The notes beneath the pieces are model-generated. The model was not told the DNA's origin. It made no database searches and saw only the letters and a list, made by a program, of their open reading frames with translations. The position numbers and the translations under genes were made by a program. From Panax quinquefolius (Eukaryota; Streptophyta; Magnoliopsida; Apiales; Araliaceae), in assembly GCA_020205615.1 (NCBI GenBank), contig CM035151.1:41598977-41662976 (forward strand): a stretch of 64,000 nucleotides of DNA, read 5' to 3'. Positions 13,217 through 24,485 of the stretch are shown here, in pieces (the first letter of the stretch is position 1; the number at the start of each line of letters is the position of its first letter).

Positions 13217-14226
13217 TCATAACCGTATAAAAAAAAAAAAAAAGTTTATTTATTTTTTTTTTAAGGGATCAGAGCTATATATATATATTATAATATATAT
13301 ATTATAATCGATTTCGATTTATATATATATATAATATATATATATTTTAATCATTTTATAATTAAAATAAAAGTTTATTTTAATTTTAAAATAAAAGATA
13401 TATTTTAATTTTAAAATAAAAAGTTTATTTTAATTTTAAAAATTAGATTTCATGCTAACTAATTAGAGTTGGAATTGGATTCCATGCTAACTAATTGGAG
13501 TTGAAATTGGATTTTATTTTTCCTAAAATAAAGGAGTTTATTTGTGAATAGGGAAGTAAATCCATCTTTCTTTAAATAAAGGAGTTTGTTTAGATATGAA
13601 ATAAGATTTCATATTATTCAAAATAAAAGAGTTTATTTGTGAATAGGAAAGAGAATCCATGTTTCCTTAAATAAAGGAGTTTATTTAAATATGAAATAAG
13701 ATTTCATATTATTCAAAATAAAGGAGTTTATTTGTGAATAGGAAAGAGAATCCATGTTTCCTTAAATAAAGGAGTTTATTTAAATATGAAATAAGATTTC
13801 ATATTATTCAAAATAAAGGAGTTTATTTGTGAATAGGAAAGATAATCCGTGTTTCCTTTAATATTTTTTTTTACATGGAATTGGATTCCATAATTAATTA
13901 AAATAAAGGAGTTTATTTTGATTAAAGATTTTGATTAAAATAAAATAGTTTATTTTATTCAAAATAGGATAAATTAAAATAAAATAGTTTTATTTTGATT
14001 TAAATTTGGATTAAAATAAAGGAGTTTATTTTGATTCAAAAATAAATTTTATACTAACTAAATTTGCCCATTAAATGATATCAATATATATATTAAATGT
14101 TTATTATTCATAGGATGAATGTTATTTATTGATCGTATGATGATGTGTATGATAATAAATGGGATTGATTATGGACTATCACCGATATGATTGGATTTTA
14201 TTTTAGTTGGATGCATGAATGTATGG
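13217..14226 (+). mobile_element. second copy of the copia leader after the 3' LTR
   Basis: This region is homologous to 5690-7147, the interior leader, although it lies outside the 3' LTR. It lacks the long A-run and has a shorter TA tract, but keeps the 95-bp tandem array (about 13524-13860) at about 3.4 copies instead of 2.4. Homology stops at GAATGTATGG, where the Tat LTR sequence starts. It is best read as the start of a second, tandem copy of the same element. Confidence 0.8.
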
Positions 14227-14805
14227 AACCGACTTCAATCTCTTGCTCACAATGAGACACCGAAGACAAACCCGGAGATAACCCCGGAAGACAGTACACC
14301 TCGAGTTGACAATCGAGGACCTTTAACATTCAAGTAGCAAGTCAATCTCAACAATAACCCCGAGCAATGTCGCTTTATCAACCCAAACCCATGATAACTA
14401 CGGTGAGGGCAAAGGCATCATCTCGCCACTCTAAAGCCACATCACGTCGTCTCAACATTTTTATATACACATTTCTACACAACAATGTCCCACAAGAATC
14501 AAGGAAAACCAATCCCGAGTGACTATTATGGTGGTAACAGATAGAATTTGAAGCTTGAAGACCGGAGGGCACCGTCCCATCTTCATGACTTTGTACAACC
14601 TCTAATCCCATGCTATTGTACAACTCTCAACAACGGCGTTCCGAAATAGGTCTTATATACCTTAGTCGGATGCATGCAGATTGCAATTCTAAAAGTTCAA
14701 GCGGACATTACAAAGGTGCTACGTGCACGCATTTCACGAGACGACGACCCGAGAGAAACTGAGGCAACCGGGCAGCCCCTCGGGTACACTTTAAGGCTCC
14801 TCCTC

Positions 14806-14813
14806 TATAAATA
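14806..14813 (+). promoter_or_regulatory. TATA box of Tat LTR A
   Basis: TATAAATA followed by GAGGGCTTGGGGT, shared with the Tat LTR copies at 32586, 40425 and 54924. Confidence 0.7.
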
Positions 14814-15134
14814 GAGGGCTTGGGGTGACCATTTTAAGGAGAAAAGAGCGAGGAAGCCTCTGTCAAATTTGTCTTCAGATTACTTGTAAATATACTTAGT
14901 GCTTTCCCATTTTAAGCACTTGTGAGCTCACATATAACTACTCTTGTACCAGCGAGAGCCGAAGTTTCATCCACTTTAAAGATATAGAAGTCTTATTTGG
15001 CGCCCCACCATGTAAGCCTCTCTCACACACTTTAAAGCCTTTTCTTCATCTTTGCACACACCCTTCTTCACGTTGAGAGTCGTGTTACATTGTGTGTGTT
15101 TTAGGACTTCATTCGTGGTTTTATTTCGATTTGT

Positions 15135-15241
15135 ATATACATATATATTTTATATATATATATATATATTTATATATATGGACTAACATTATCGAGTTAT
15201 GCCTCGATTGAGCCTGAACTTGATGCTGAGGCGTTTAGTTA

Positions 15242-15321
<80 letters not shown>

Positions 15322-15432
15322 TATGTGGACTTTGTTCGATGAGCCTAGACTTTGATGCAGAGTGTTGATAGCTTTTACAACTTTATTTACATTTTTCGAT
15401 CCCCCGTGGAGGTGCTTGTGGTGGTGATCATG

Positions 15433-15490
<58 letters not shown>

Positions 15491-15500
15491 TGACTTTTAT
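15135..15500. repeat. TA microsatellites interleaved with a TTCGATGAGCC unit in Tat LTR A
   Basis: Long TA runs at about 15146-15180, 15244-15316 and 15435-15488 alternate with short conserved segments (CGAGTTATGCCTCGATTGAG; TTTGTTCGATGAGCCTAGAC). The same alternation recurs in all the longer Tat LTR copies. Confidence 0.85.
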
Positions 15501-16295
15501 ATATATACCGCCACTTCGCTTTCATACAAATTGCGGTATCATGTGCGCCTAGGAATCATGTGATCACAGATTCAGCCTATTGGATCTAGATTCGATTCCC
15601 GTGATGGACATTTTCAGCTGTAAGCAACTTGTAAATTATTCTGCGGTGTCTAAATTTCCTCAGATGGTTTTCATACCCACGAGGAAGTTGGCATTATTTT
15701 GTACATTATTTTCTTATAGATGCTTCGCAACTCAGAAATAAAATCAATCAAGCCGAACACTTAATAAAATGGAAGTGTGAAAGGTCTCAATTACTATTGA
15801 GCATCGGGGTTTGAAAACCTCTTTTTATAAAACAATATTGCTATATCTTACTAAAAACTGAATTTTTACATAAATTCAAACCCTGTGTATATAGGTGCGA
15901 ACGAGGCCTCACACTACTTCCAAATAACAACACATTGACCCCCACACACACATTTAAATAATAGTTTCTTGAAAAGAAGCGGTCACTGTGGTAACACGGA
16001 TGTCGGGGGGGTGCCTAACACCTTCCCTACGCATAATCAAGTCCCCAGACCATAATGAATCTTGGTTTCACTGACCCGTTTAGCAGTGTCACATCACTGG
16101 GTCAATGTGCAAACCTTTTCTCGGTTGTGTGGGTACAACCATTTAAAAAACCAACTGGCGACTCTTAACAGTCCATCGTCAACATTATACATGTCGGACC
16201 TTTTTCACTTGTTTTTTTCAAACAAATCTCACCTAAAATGAGAACACCAAAGAACAAGTAACGGAAAGGGACAATTAAAAATCCCGACGTCGACA

Positions 16296-16884
16296 CCACA
16301 AATCTGAAGTGTCTTGATATTCAGAAGAAACTAGAACAAGGAGTTAAGCTATTAGTTCTAGAGATCAATTGAGGCAAACAGAAGTGTTGAAACACTGCAC
16401 AAAAGAAGGAAGAGGTGTTCTATATTGAAGATCTAATAAACACGCTTCAAGATCGTAGTGTTTTCTCAACCTGTCAATAAACAACATTCAACAAGACACT
16501 ACGATTAGGTCCAGGAAGAGATATATCAGAATCGTAGAGTTCGTTCATCTGAAGATTAAAGCATTGGCAACGGTTTAATCTGAAGATTGATATTATAACA
16601 GAGCTTATCGAGAGCATCGATGCAAAAGGATAACTTCTGATCGAGAAATCAGAAGGAGGAAATAATGTTGACTACTTGCCCAAGACATCAAAGTGACATC
16701 TCTGACGGGGTAGGTGAAATAGTAGACTGCAGTGTCAGAAAGTCATATAGGAAATGTCATGTCACATCTGCAGTCTACACAAAAATAACTCGAGATCTGA
16801 GAATCAATTCAAATAGCTCCCAACGGCAACATTACAACGGGAAAGTTGTGAAGGAGTATAAAACAACAAGAGCTTTAAAGATCA
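16296..16884 (+). repeat. left arm of a 0.6-kb inverted repeat (SIRE-like LTR segment, plus orientation)
   Basis: Starts CCACAAATCTGAAGTGTCTT and is matched in reverse complement by 18316-18893, with scattered differences along the whole arm. It contains TATAAAA at 16857 and the GACATCTCTGACGGGGTAGG block. It looks like the promoter part of a copia-type LTR. Its upstream part is cut off by the Tat LTR end at 16295. The 76-codon frame at 16665-16895 is not convincing as a gene. Confidence 0.85.
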
Positions 16885-18315
16885 AGTGTTGCTGAAGTTG
16901 CAAAATAGAAGAATCGTTGAGTTATTGGAATACAATTGTTGACTCTACGAGTTCCACCGTAAGTAAACAAAACAAGTCCTAGTGACGGTGAGATTACGAG
17001 AGGTGGAAGTTAAGCAACTTTGAAGAAGGACTCAAAGCAGGACTAAAGCTTCACTCAACAAAGATGAGAATGCCATGAAGATGGTAGCTAAGCTAAGAAA
17101 GCGAGAAAGAAAAGAAGATAACATTTAGAAAAGTGGCGAGAGCACAAAGAAGATCCCAGTGCCACTCTATGAATCGCCATGAACCTAAAGCTTAATCGTA
17201 ACAAGTGCAAAACCATATCCGCCAACCACCAAGAAGGATTCGGGGATTGCTAAGTGCGGTAAGAAGTCTACCAAAAGCACAATGGAATAAGTAAAAGATC
17301 CCTTTTATTGATATATTCATAATCATACATACATTGTTCTTAGAGTTAGTTTGGTTGTAAGCAGTTAAAACATACATAGCAGTTATAGCAGTTAATGTAC
17401 ATAATGTAAATGACATAAAGTAAAAGACACATGGGATTTTAAGTGGTCCAGAGACTCAAGCTCCTAATCCACTCTTTTGATTTCAACTAGTAGGATTTCC
17501 ACTAAGGAAGACATGACACCACGAATCACTAAGATTCTTTCAAGGCCATCACCTTGGGACTTGATTCACTAAGAACTCTTCAAGGCCGTGACCTTGGAAC
17601 TTCTCTAGTTCCCTAGAACTCTTCAAGCCAAAGCAGCTTGGAACTTCATTTAGTTCCTCGGGACGAGGACCCCCAGTGCCCCGGCTTCTTGTTATTGATG
17701 TTGTTATTATTGTTGGCTTTGAGCTGCTAAGATGTCTTTAAGCTCTTCATCTCGAATGTTTGTATAGCTTGACGTGATCATCCTTGAGGTACAGTTGAGT
17801 GTTGCATGATGCTCAGCTTCTTCAGTTACTCAACCACTTCTGATGATCCCTTGTTGAACTGCAGTGAAGACCATTCTTCTTGATACTTGATGGCTTCACA
17901 TGATAAGTTTCTAAGATGATTGTAAGCTCTTCTGCTAGGTACTTAGAAACTTTCTCATGCTTGACACCATGATGGCGTTGGCGATCTTCTTTCTTGATAC
18001 TTGATGCCTTTTCATGATAGACTTGCTAAGATGATCGTAATCTCTCCTCTCCGGTACATGAGTCTTCCCATGATGGACATCAAGATGATATTGATGCTCT
18101 TCTTTCTCTTGGCGATTCGTAACACTCTTCTTGTAGTAGAACTCTCACTTCTACATTGTAGAACTCTCACTTCTACTTCTTTCTTTGTTTATATCCAAGT
18201 GTTCTTGGTGGATCGTAGAGTGAGCCTTTGGGACCTTTATTGGACACTCACTATTTTACATTATTTAGATCAGTCCACCCTTTCTCCAAACTTAGAACTC
18301 CAAAGAACCTTTTAT
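16885..18315. mobile_element. spacer of the inverted repeat, transcribed part of copia-type LTRs
   Basis: No gene is recognised. The plus-strand TTTTATTGATATATTCATAA (about 17300) and the following CACTCTTTTGATTTCAACTA wording look like the reverse complement of a copia LTR R/U5 with an AATAAA-type signal on the minus strand. Repeated blocks of the type CTTCAAGGCC..CCTTGG..AACTTC occur at 17540-17655. I could not place the boundary between the plus and minus LTR pieces. Confidence 0.45.
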
Positions 18316-18893
18316 CTTTGAAGCTCTTTACGATTTATACTCCTTCGCAATCTTCCCATTGGAATGTAGCCGTTGGGAGCTATTTGAATTGCTTGCAGAT
18401 CTCGAAGTTATTTGGTGCGATCGCAGATGTGACATGAAATGACTTTCGACACTTTAGATCATCTACTGTTTTACCTACCCCGTCAGAGATGTCACATTGA
18501 TGTCTCGGGCAGGGAGTCGACTTTATTTCCTCCTTCTGATTTCTTGATCAAAGTTTGTCCTTTTGCATCGATGCTCCCAATCAGCTCTGTTCGAATATCA
18601 ATCTTTAGATTGAACCATTGCCAATTCTTCAACCTTTAGACGACCGAACTCTACGATTTTGATGCATATCTTCTTGAACCTAATCGTAGTGTCTTATTGA
18701 ATGTTTGTTCATTGACAGGTAGAGACAACACTACGATCCTGAAGAGTGTTCTTATGATCTTCAATGTAGAACACTTCTTCCTTCTCATGTGCAGTGCTTC
18801 AACACTTCTATCTACCTCAACTGCTCTCAGATATTGATGGCTTTACTCCTTGTTCTAGCCCCTTCTGAATAACAAGACACTTCAGATTTGTGG
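18316..18893 (-). repeat. right arm of the 0.6-kb inverted repeat
   Basis: Reverse complement of 16296-16884, ending CACTTCAGATTTGTGG. It keeps the TATA-type box on the minus strand (18334-18339), the ACGGGGTAGG block and the repeated TACGAT motif. It is continuous with the minus-strand LTR that extends to 20170. Confidence 0.85.
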
Positions 18894-20170
18894 TATGTCC
18901 AGCTCACTTTCTCCTTGTGATCTCCCATTCACTTATCATCAATGGACTGCCCCAATGCTTAATCACTTTAGCCTTGTTCTTCATAGGCTGACCAGTATCT
19001 TTGTGTACACTCCATCAGTTCCTTCTTTGTTTGGCAAACACTATGATCTTGGATATCTCCAAGATTGTTGTCTCCTGTTCACTTGACAGCTACTGCACTT
19101 GCTAACTTTCCTTAGTCAGTTACTGAAGTCTTCTTCTGATCAACTTGTGGAAGATTTCATCTCGAATGGCTTCACAACTCAATCTGGATGTTGATTGAGT
19201 TGGTGCTTAGATCTTCTGTTAGCTTAAATGCCATTCGTTGAGTGTTCCCTTGGTTCATTTAGGTGGGATGTATCTTTGTAGTACCAACTAGAGGCTTCAT
19301 TCCATTGGATATTCTGGGAGTGCTCATTTATTAAGAATCGTGTTTGCGCTATGATTCTGCCTTGGCTTTGTGAGCACATCTGTTGAGGTCTTAGTTTTGC
19401 ACTCTACGATTCAGCTTCAGCTGTGCAGACACTACGACTTCGAGATCAGATCTTGACACTCTATGATTTCTATCATTGTGCTTATTGTCTTCATCTGATC
19501 TTGTTCGACTACGATCTCTGCCTTTGATATGATCAGTAGACTCTACGACTCTGAGTGTAGTATAAGATTCTTAACTTGGCTTCGACATAAGTAGACTCGA
19601 CGACCGAGTGTAGTCTATGATTCTTGACTTAACTTGGCAGATGCCCTATTTCGGCTCATAGGTAAGCTATCTCTACGATTCTAAACACGACTTCCTCAAA
19701 CAGCAACTACCATAGGAAGCTGCTACTCGACATACTACGATCCTTCCTCGTCTCTCCCGGCGCTTCATTTAATTTTGAGATCTACTATCTTATGCATCTA
19801 CGATTTCCGCTCTTGATAGCTCTCGAGTTTTCCTTAACTTTCCGGCAGACTACAATTTCAGTGCGGTTGCTCGACGATCGACAAGCCTATCTATTACATT
19901 ATAAGATCAACTTAACAAGATTGATCTTTATATATTTATAGTCCTTGTACATCATTTCTTTTTAAGGACTTTACAAAGCTATTTTGCTTATGTAGGATCA
20001 ACCTAACACATTTGATCAATTTATTCTAAGTCCTTGTACATATGTTCCTATTATCTATCAAAGGACTTTACAACTTTTCTTAATACAAGCATACTTGTAT
20101 ATTCATTCATATATATCATAATCAAATCATATATAAATTGAAATATCATTCACATGCTTATTCCCGATAA
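18894..20170 (-). mobile_element. upstream part of the minus-strand copia-type (SIRE-like) 3' LTR
   Basis: Read on the minus strand, the LTR would begin near 20170 (TTATCGGGAATAAGC), directly after a polypurine tract, and proceed left through an AT-rich part and a series of ACTCTACGAT-type motifs into the inverted-repeat arm. The open frames on either strand here are not convincing. The LTR start lacks a clean TG dinucleotide, so the end is approximate. Confidence 0.6.
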
Positions 20171-20195
20171 TCTCCCCTATTTGATTATGACAAAA
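20171..20195 (-). promoter_or_regulatory. polypurine tract of the minus-strand element
   Basis: On the minus strand this reads TTTTTGTCATAATCAAATAG followed by GGGAGATTA. That is close to the TTTGTCATCATC..GGGGGAGATTG wording that precedes the 3' LTR of plant copia elements, and it fixes the orientation of this element. Confidence 0.7.
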
Positions 20196-20543
20196 ATAAT
20201 AAGTGCATATGCATGTTATGAATGAATCTTATATACAGTGAGCAACTGTATTTCTAAAATAGATAATCATGAATGTTATTTGATAATTATATGGAATTGT
20301 ATAAGCTATGACACTTTTACATCCTGGATCCAGAACATACCTAATTAGTTAGAGATGTACCTCTTTGGCTCCATGTGTGTTTCCAAGATGTCTATTGATC
20401 ATCTATTCATCTGTTCGATCTCTTTGCTCCTGCTCCCACTGGGATGATGACTTTATGTCTTTGCTCTACTCCCCTTCAGACTCATGATCTTCTTCTTTAA
20501 TTTGGTCCCCCTCAAACTCTGCAGTCATATGATCATCATCTTT

Positions 20544-23371
20544 TCACTCCCCCTCAGATGATGATTCTGCTTCTATAGCTGTTGTCTTCATCTTTGCCTT
20601 TTTCTTGTCCTTCTTGTCTTCTTTGCTTCTCTTCTCCTTGCTCCTCCTTGATTGCTTCTTCCTATGTCTCTTTTTCTCCCTCTTTTAGTCATTAATCACT
20701 TGAGAAAGCTGTTTCATGTTGGACATAAGCTGCTCCATCAGATAAGAGGAGTTACCAACCTCAATCTTGATTTCTTGTTGGCTCAGCTCTAGTTGCAAGG
20801 AGAAAGACTAATTTAGATTGTCAATCTTGTTAGAGAGTTATTGAACTTGCTCTTCATTAGCTTTTTGTGCTCGTAGAGCTTCTGCCTTCGATCATTCATA
20901 GCCTTTAGATAGATTTGATCTCTCTTTGATGTTGAGAGATATGTTAGATATAGTGGCTTGAAGTCTGTATTGAGCTGCATTATCTCATGCTTCGGTTAAC
21001 ATCTTAGTCTCTTCAGTGATGACTAATATATTTTTGACCAACTCATCAGAATTCTTTAGTAATTCCTGCTCCATGGGAGTTTGATCATATTGTTGAGTAG
21101 CCTCTAGTTGAGCACCGAATTGAACTCTACGATTTTCATTCTTGGACAGATTTTCGAAAGCAGTGAGAATCTGAAAAATTGTTGAATGCCAATCGTTGTT
21201 GGAGGATGAAGGTATATTAGACATCAGTGTTTGAGCAGAGGGAGGCTTCTCATTTTGGACTTGATCATCATCAGTGGTAGAGTGAACAAACTATACTATC
21301 ATCTCCTTGGCTATGATTCTTCTACCATCAGAACCCATTCTTCTATCATAGGGAATGTAGTGGTTGCCAGCACGTCTGTAGACTTTGTAGTGAGGGTGGT
21401 CTTTGATCATTTTGGTTGCAAACTTCTTCACCCTTGGGAAGTTCTGAGACACCAGCTCCAGGCTTGGAAACTGAGAGAAGCACCAGCTGAGGTAACTTTC
21501 ATCTTTTTAAGTATACGCCTTTAACCAGGGCATCCATTAGAAGAACCATATCATCAATAGATCATCAGGATTCTAGAGGATAGTGGTGTAGTCTAATTCC
21601 AAATTGTTCCAATTTTTGAATACATCATATGTAGTCATCCTTACAACCTTGAGTTGTTCATTTCCATAGCTTACACATCTTTCTATTGGGGCTGATGCTG
21701 GTTCATCAATCACTTCCACCACTATTCTTCTGCTAACTCTTGCTGGAGAGAGAACGTGATAGTCTGCTGATTCCTGATTTGCAGAGTTGGAATCCTTCTC
21801 CATTTCTTCACTTTCTGAGCTTGAATTATTCTGCTCAGATTCATCAGTGAATCCTTCTTGTTGATTTTCATTACTAGAATCTTCTTTAGCATCCTCTTCC
21901 TTTAACTCAGATTCATCATCACTCACTTCAATGATTGTAGTAGAGTGTTTACCTTGCTTCTTTGGGACCGACTTAGCAAATAGTCTGTAGCTCTTTTTTC
22001 TTGTTGGAGGTTCAACTATAGGAGTTTCAAACTCCTTTTCTTCATCAGAATCCGAAGCTTTTGTATCATCAGACATACTTCCTTGATGTTCAACAACAGT
22101 GGGGGCATGTCCTTCTTCTTTGGACTCAACATCATTTGACCCATCATGTGGGCTTTTTCGAGCATTTGCATTTGGAGATGCAATTGGGCCATCTTGTAGC
22201 TTTTCTTCATTATTAGTGTTTGCACTTTCTTTCATGAATCCAGCTTCACCTTCATTGCTAGATTTGTTCTTTGGGGACTCAGTTTTAAGTCTATCAGCTC
22301 GCTTATCTTCTTCTGACTCTACGTCCTCCTCTTTGTCAGATGGACTTTCTTAGGGAACTGGGGCTGGCTTGTTTACCACCTTAGCCTTCTTTCTGGATGG
22401 CCCTTGAAGTAATCTGTTACTTCTCCTCTTTGTGGTCTCTGTAGTTGAGACCTTTTCACCTTCATCCTTGTCTTCTGTGGAGAGACTTCTTGGTTGGGAC
22501 TCGGTTTTCTTTACACCCTTGGATTTCTTCCTTACTGGTGTGGTTGCTACTGGTGCAGATTCACCAGATTCAGGGCTTTCCACCTCTTTTGCCTTCCTCT
22601 TCTTCGCAGAGTCCTTTCTTATGCTCCCAATTGTTGTTAGCCTCCTATTTTCCTTTGGGTTTTTCTTCTAATTTACAAACAGCTGCGGAGACATTACTTT
22701 GTGAACATTTAGAGGCTCTCCATCATCATCCTTGATCTTGCCTCCCAATTTCTTCTTTAGTACAATGCTCAATAGTCTTCCATGAAAAACCTTTGTGAGG
22801 GGTTTATCTGTAGACTTCTTCATCTCAGCCTTTTCCACCCATTTGGAGATTTGATCGAACAAGATAGCTCCAAATTTATTTTCTTCTTCAGAACTATTGC
22901 AAACATAATCTTCAATTGTTGATCAAGCATAGTGTGATGTACAGTGTCCTTACATAGTATACATTTTCCCACTATCTCAGCAAGGAACTCGAATTCTTCA
23001 GAAAACTCCTTTTTCTTCATGTCCTTCAGACTAGGGTTTCTTTTGTACGCCATAATCTTATTTGCTTGTTTAGTGTTGATCTCATCAAGGCTTTTCAGTC
23101 CTAAGTCTGGGAGGCCTAAGCATTGATTGATATAAGACAACTTCAGCTTTAGAGACTGACTTCTGACTTTGGTAGAAAGGATTCTGGAGTTTATGGATGT
23201 GTTTGAGTAAAACTCCTTTACCAGTTCAGCATATACTCGCGTGCTTGCCTCAAGACATTCTGAGAATCCAGCCTTCTTCACAAGTTCAAGAATATCTCTG
23301 AACTTCTTTTCGAATTTCTCAAACGTCTTGGTTCTAAGCTGAATGCCAGTGATTACTCGCCAGTCTGCCAT
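20544..23371 (-). pseudogene. 'putative plant transposon protein'-like reading frame, decayed, about 940 codons
   Basis: On the minus strand an ATG at 23371 opens MADWRVITGIQL. The first 180 residues (ELVKEFYSNTSI, LGLPDLGLKSLDE) resemble the N-terminal domain of the family named putative plant transposon protein. One frameshift near 22855 leads into a single frame down to a stop at 20544-20546, interrupted by about nine stops. After residue 230 the protein is Lys/Ser/Glu-rich and acidic (SDDESELKEEDAKEDSSNEN), then a likely coiled coil (about 21220-20700), then a basic KRHRKKQSRRSKEKRSK tail. No RT, integrase or RNase H is seen, so the element is non-autonomous. The function of the protein is unknown. 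The family assignment is from memory of motif style and is moderate. Confidence 0.65.
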
Positions 23372-24485
23372 TTGAATAGTTCAAAGAGTATGGGTGTTTG
23401 ATTTAGGGATTCTTTTGAGAGATGATTGAAAGTGATTTGGACAAGGCTCTAGAGGGTTAATGGATTTAGGTTTTGAATAGGATTCTAGGGTTTGAAAATG
23501 GGAGGGAGAGAGGTTCGATTGTTTTTGGTAACTATTTATAGATTTTGAATTTGTCTTTATGGCAATCCCTTCTGACTCTGCATAAGCTGTGATGTGTCAA
23601 CTAGCCATTGGTTGCACGATGCCCAAAGATAATGAGCTATAACTCCCTATTAACTTTTCGGTTTAATGTCTCTTTTTAAAAGAATAGGCGTTAATGACGT
23701 GGATCGATAGATTGACCTTTTTGGTTCAGTAGAGTAGCTTGGTGATGTGGCTATGAACTCTATGTTTTCCTTTGTTGACTCAATAATCTTCTCTCCGAGA
23801 GACGCCAGTAGTGGATGGTTTTGACACTAATTCTCATCAAGTAATCGCATAGCTCAACCTTTGGTGTACTTTATGAAGGTTTGGGCACTTTTTTTAGAAG
23901 AGGACATCTTTCCAACCAATATTGAACTTATCTCCTCATAATCTGAATGGTTGAGCAATTGTCCAGTTTTTCCAAGCTCCTCATGAGCTAGTGTATCCTC
24001 TGGTAAGACCGCGATCGTCGAGTCTGCTCCAACGATCGCTGAGGTTGCACTACGATCGTGGAGTTCTCTTCAACCTCTACTCTACGATCGTTAACTGACT
24101 TGGTCCTTGAGATGAACTTTACTAAGCATTCCTTATGGGTCGAGGTAGCTCAAGAAGGGCCAACCTCTTAGAGTGAACTAAGGGTCAGTTTGTCCCTGAG
24201 GCGCTTTCCAGATGAAAAACTTTAGACGTGATTTGCATTGATATCTCGTTTGACCTTTTCTGCTGGGGAGATCCTCTACTAACTTTAGACATTTGCATTG
24301 GTTGTAATCGTGGTGTCCTCCTGCTCTTACACTATGATTAGATATTTGATCGTAAGCTCTCCACGATTTTGAGTTGGGTGGTCGAGTGGTTATTAGTAGT
24401 ACATTTTGAGACGAACCTACTGACTATGGATCTTTATTTGGTTCGTCAGCCACAAAGTTTTGGGACTTTATAACTGGTACATTGT
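23372..24485 (-). mobile_element. leader of the minus-strand non-autonomous element
   Basis: Noncoding DNA upstream of the ATG at 23371. It contains CTACGATCGT-type motifs (24005-24090) like those in 19400-19810 on the other side of the reading frame, which suggests both sides belong to one element and that part may be a 5' LTR remnant. No clear primer binding site was found. It is cut at 24485 by the Athila-like LTR. Confidence 0.5.

Larger units (their letters stand above)
14227..16295 (+). mobile_element. Tat/Ogre-like LTR A, 5'-truncated
   Basis: It aligns with the LTRs at 32074, 39526 and 54074 through the GATAACCCCG-type repeats, the TATA zone, the TA microsatellite blocks and the common 3' end ATCCCGACGTCGACA. 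The first several hundred bases are missing. By eye it is closer to the 54074 copy than to the 32074/39526 pair. It abuts a minus-strand element at 16296, so both flanks are unrelated to its interior. Confidence 0.85.

Noticed and set aside
18001..19086. Plus-strand frames of 63-106 codons as small genes
   Set aside because: They overlap the LTR and inverted-repeat arm in reverse, have no recognisable motifs and no conservation in the opposite arm.
22099..22735. Plus-strand frames of 79-96 codons (22099, 22432, 22445)
   Set aside because: They are shadows of the Ser/Lys/Glu-rich minus-strand frame.
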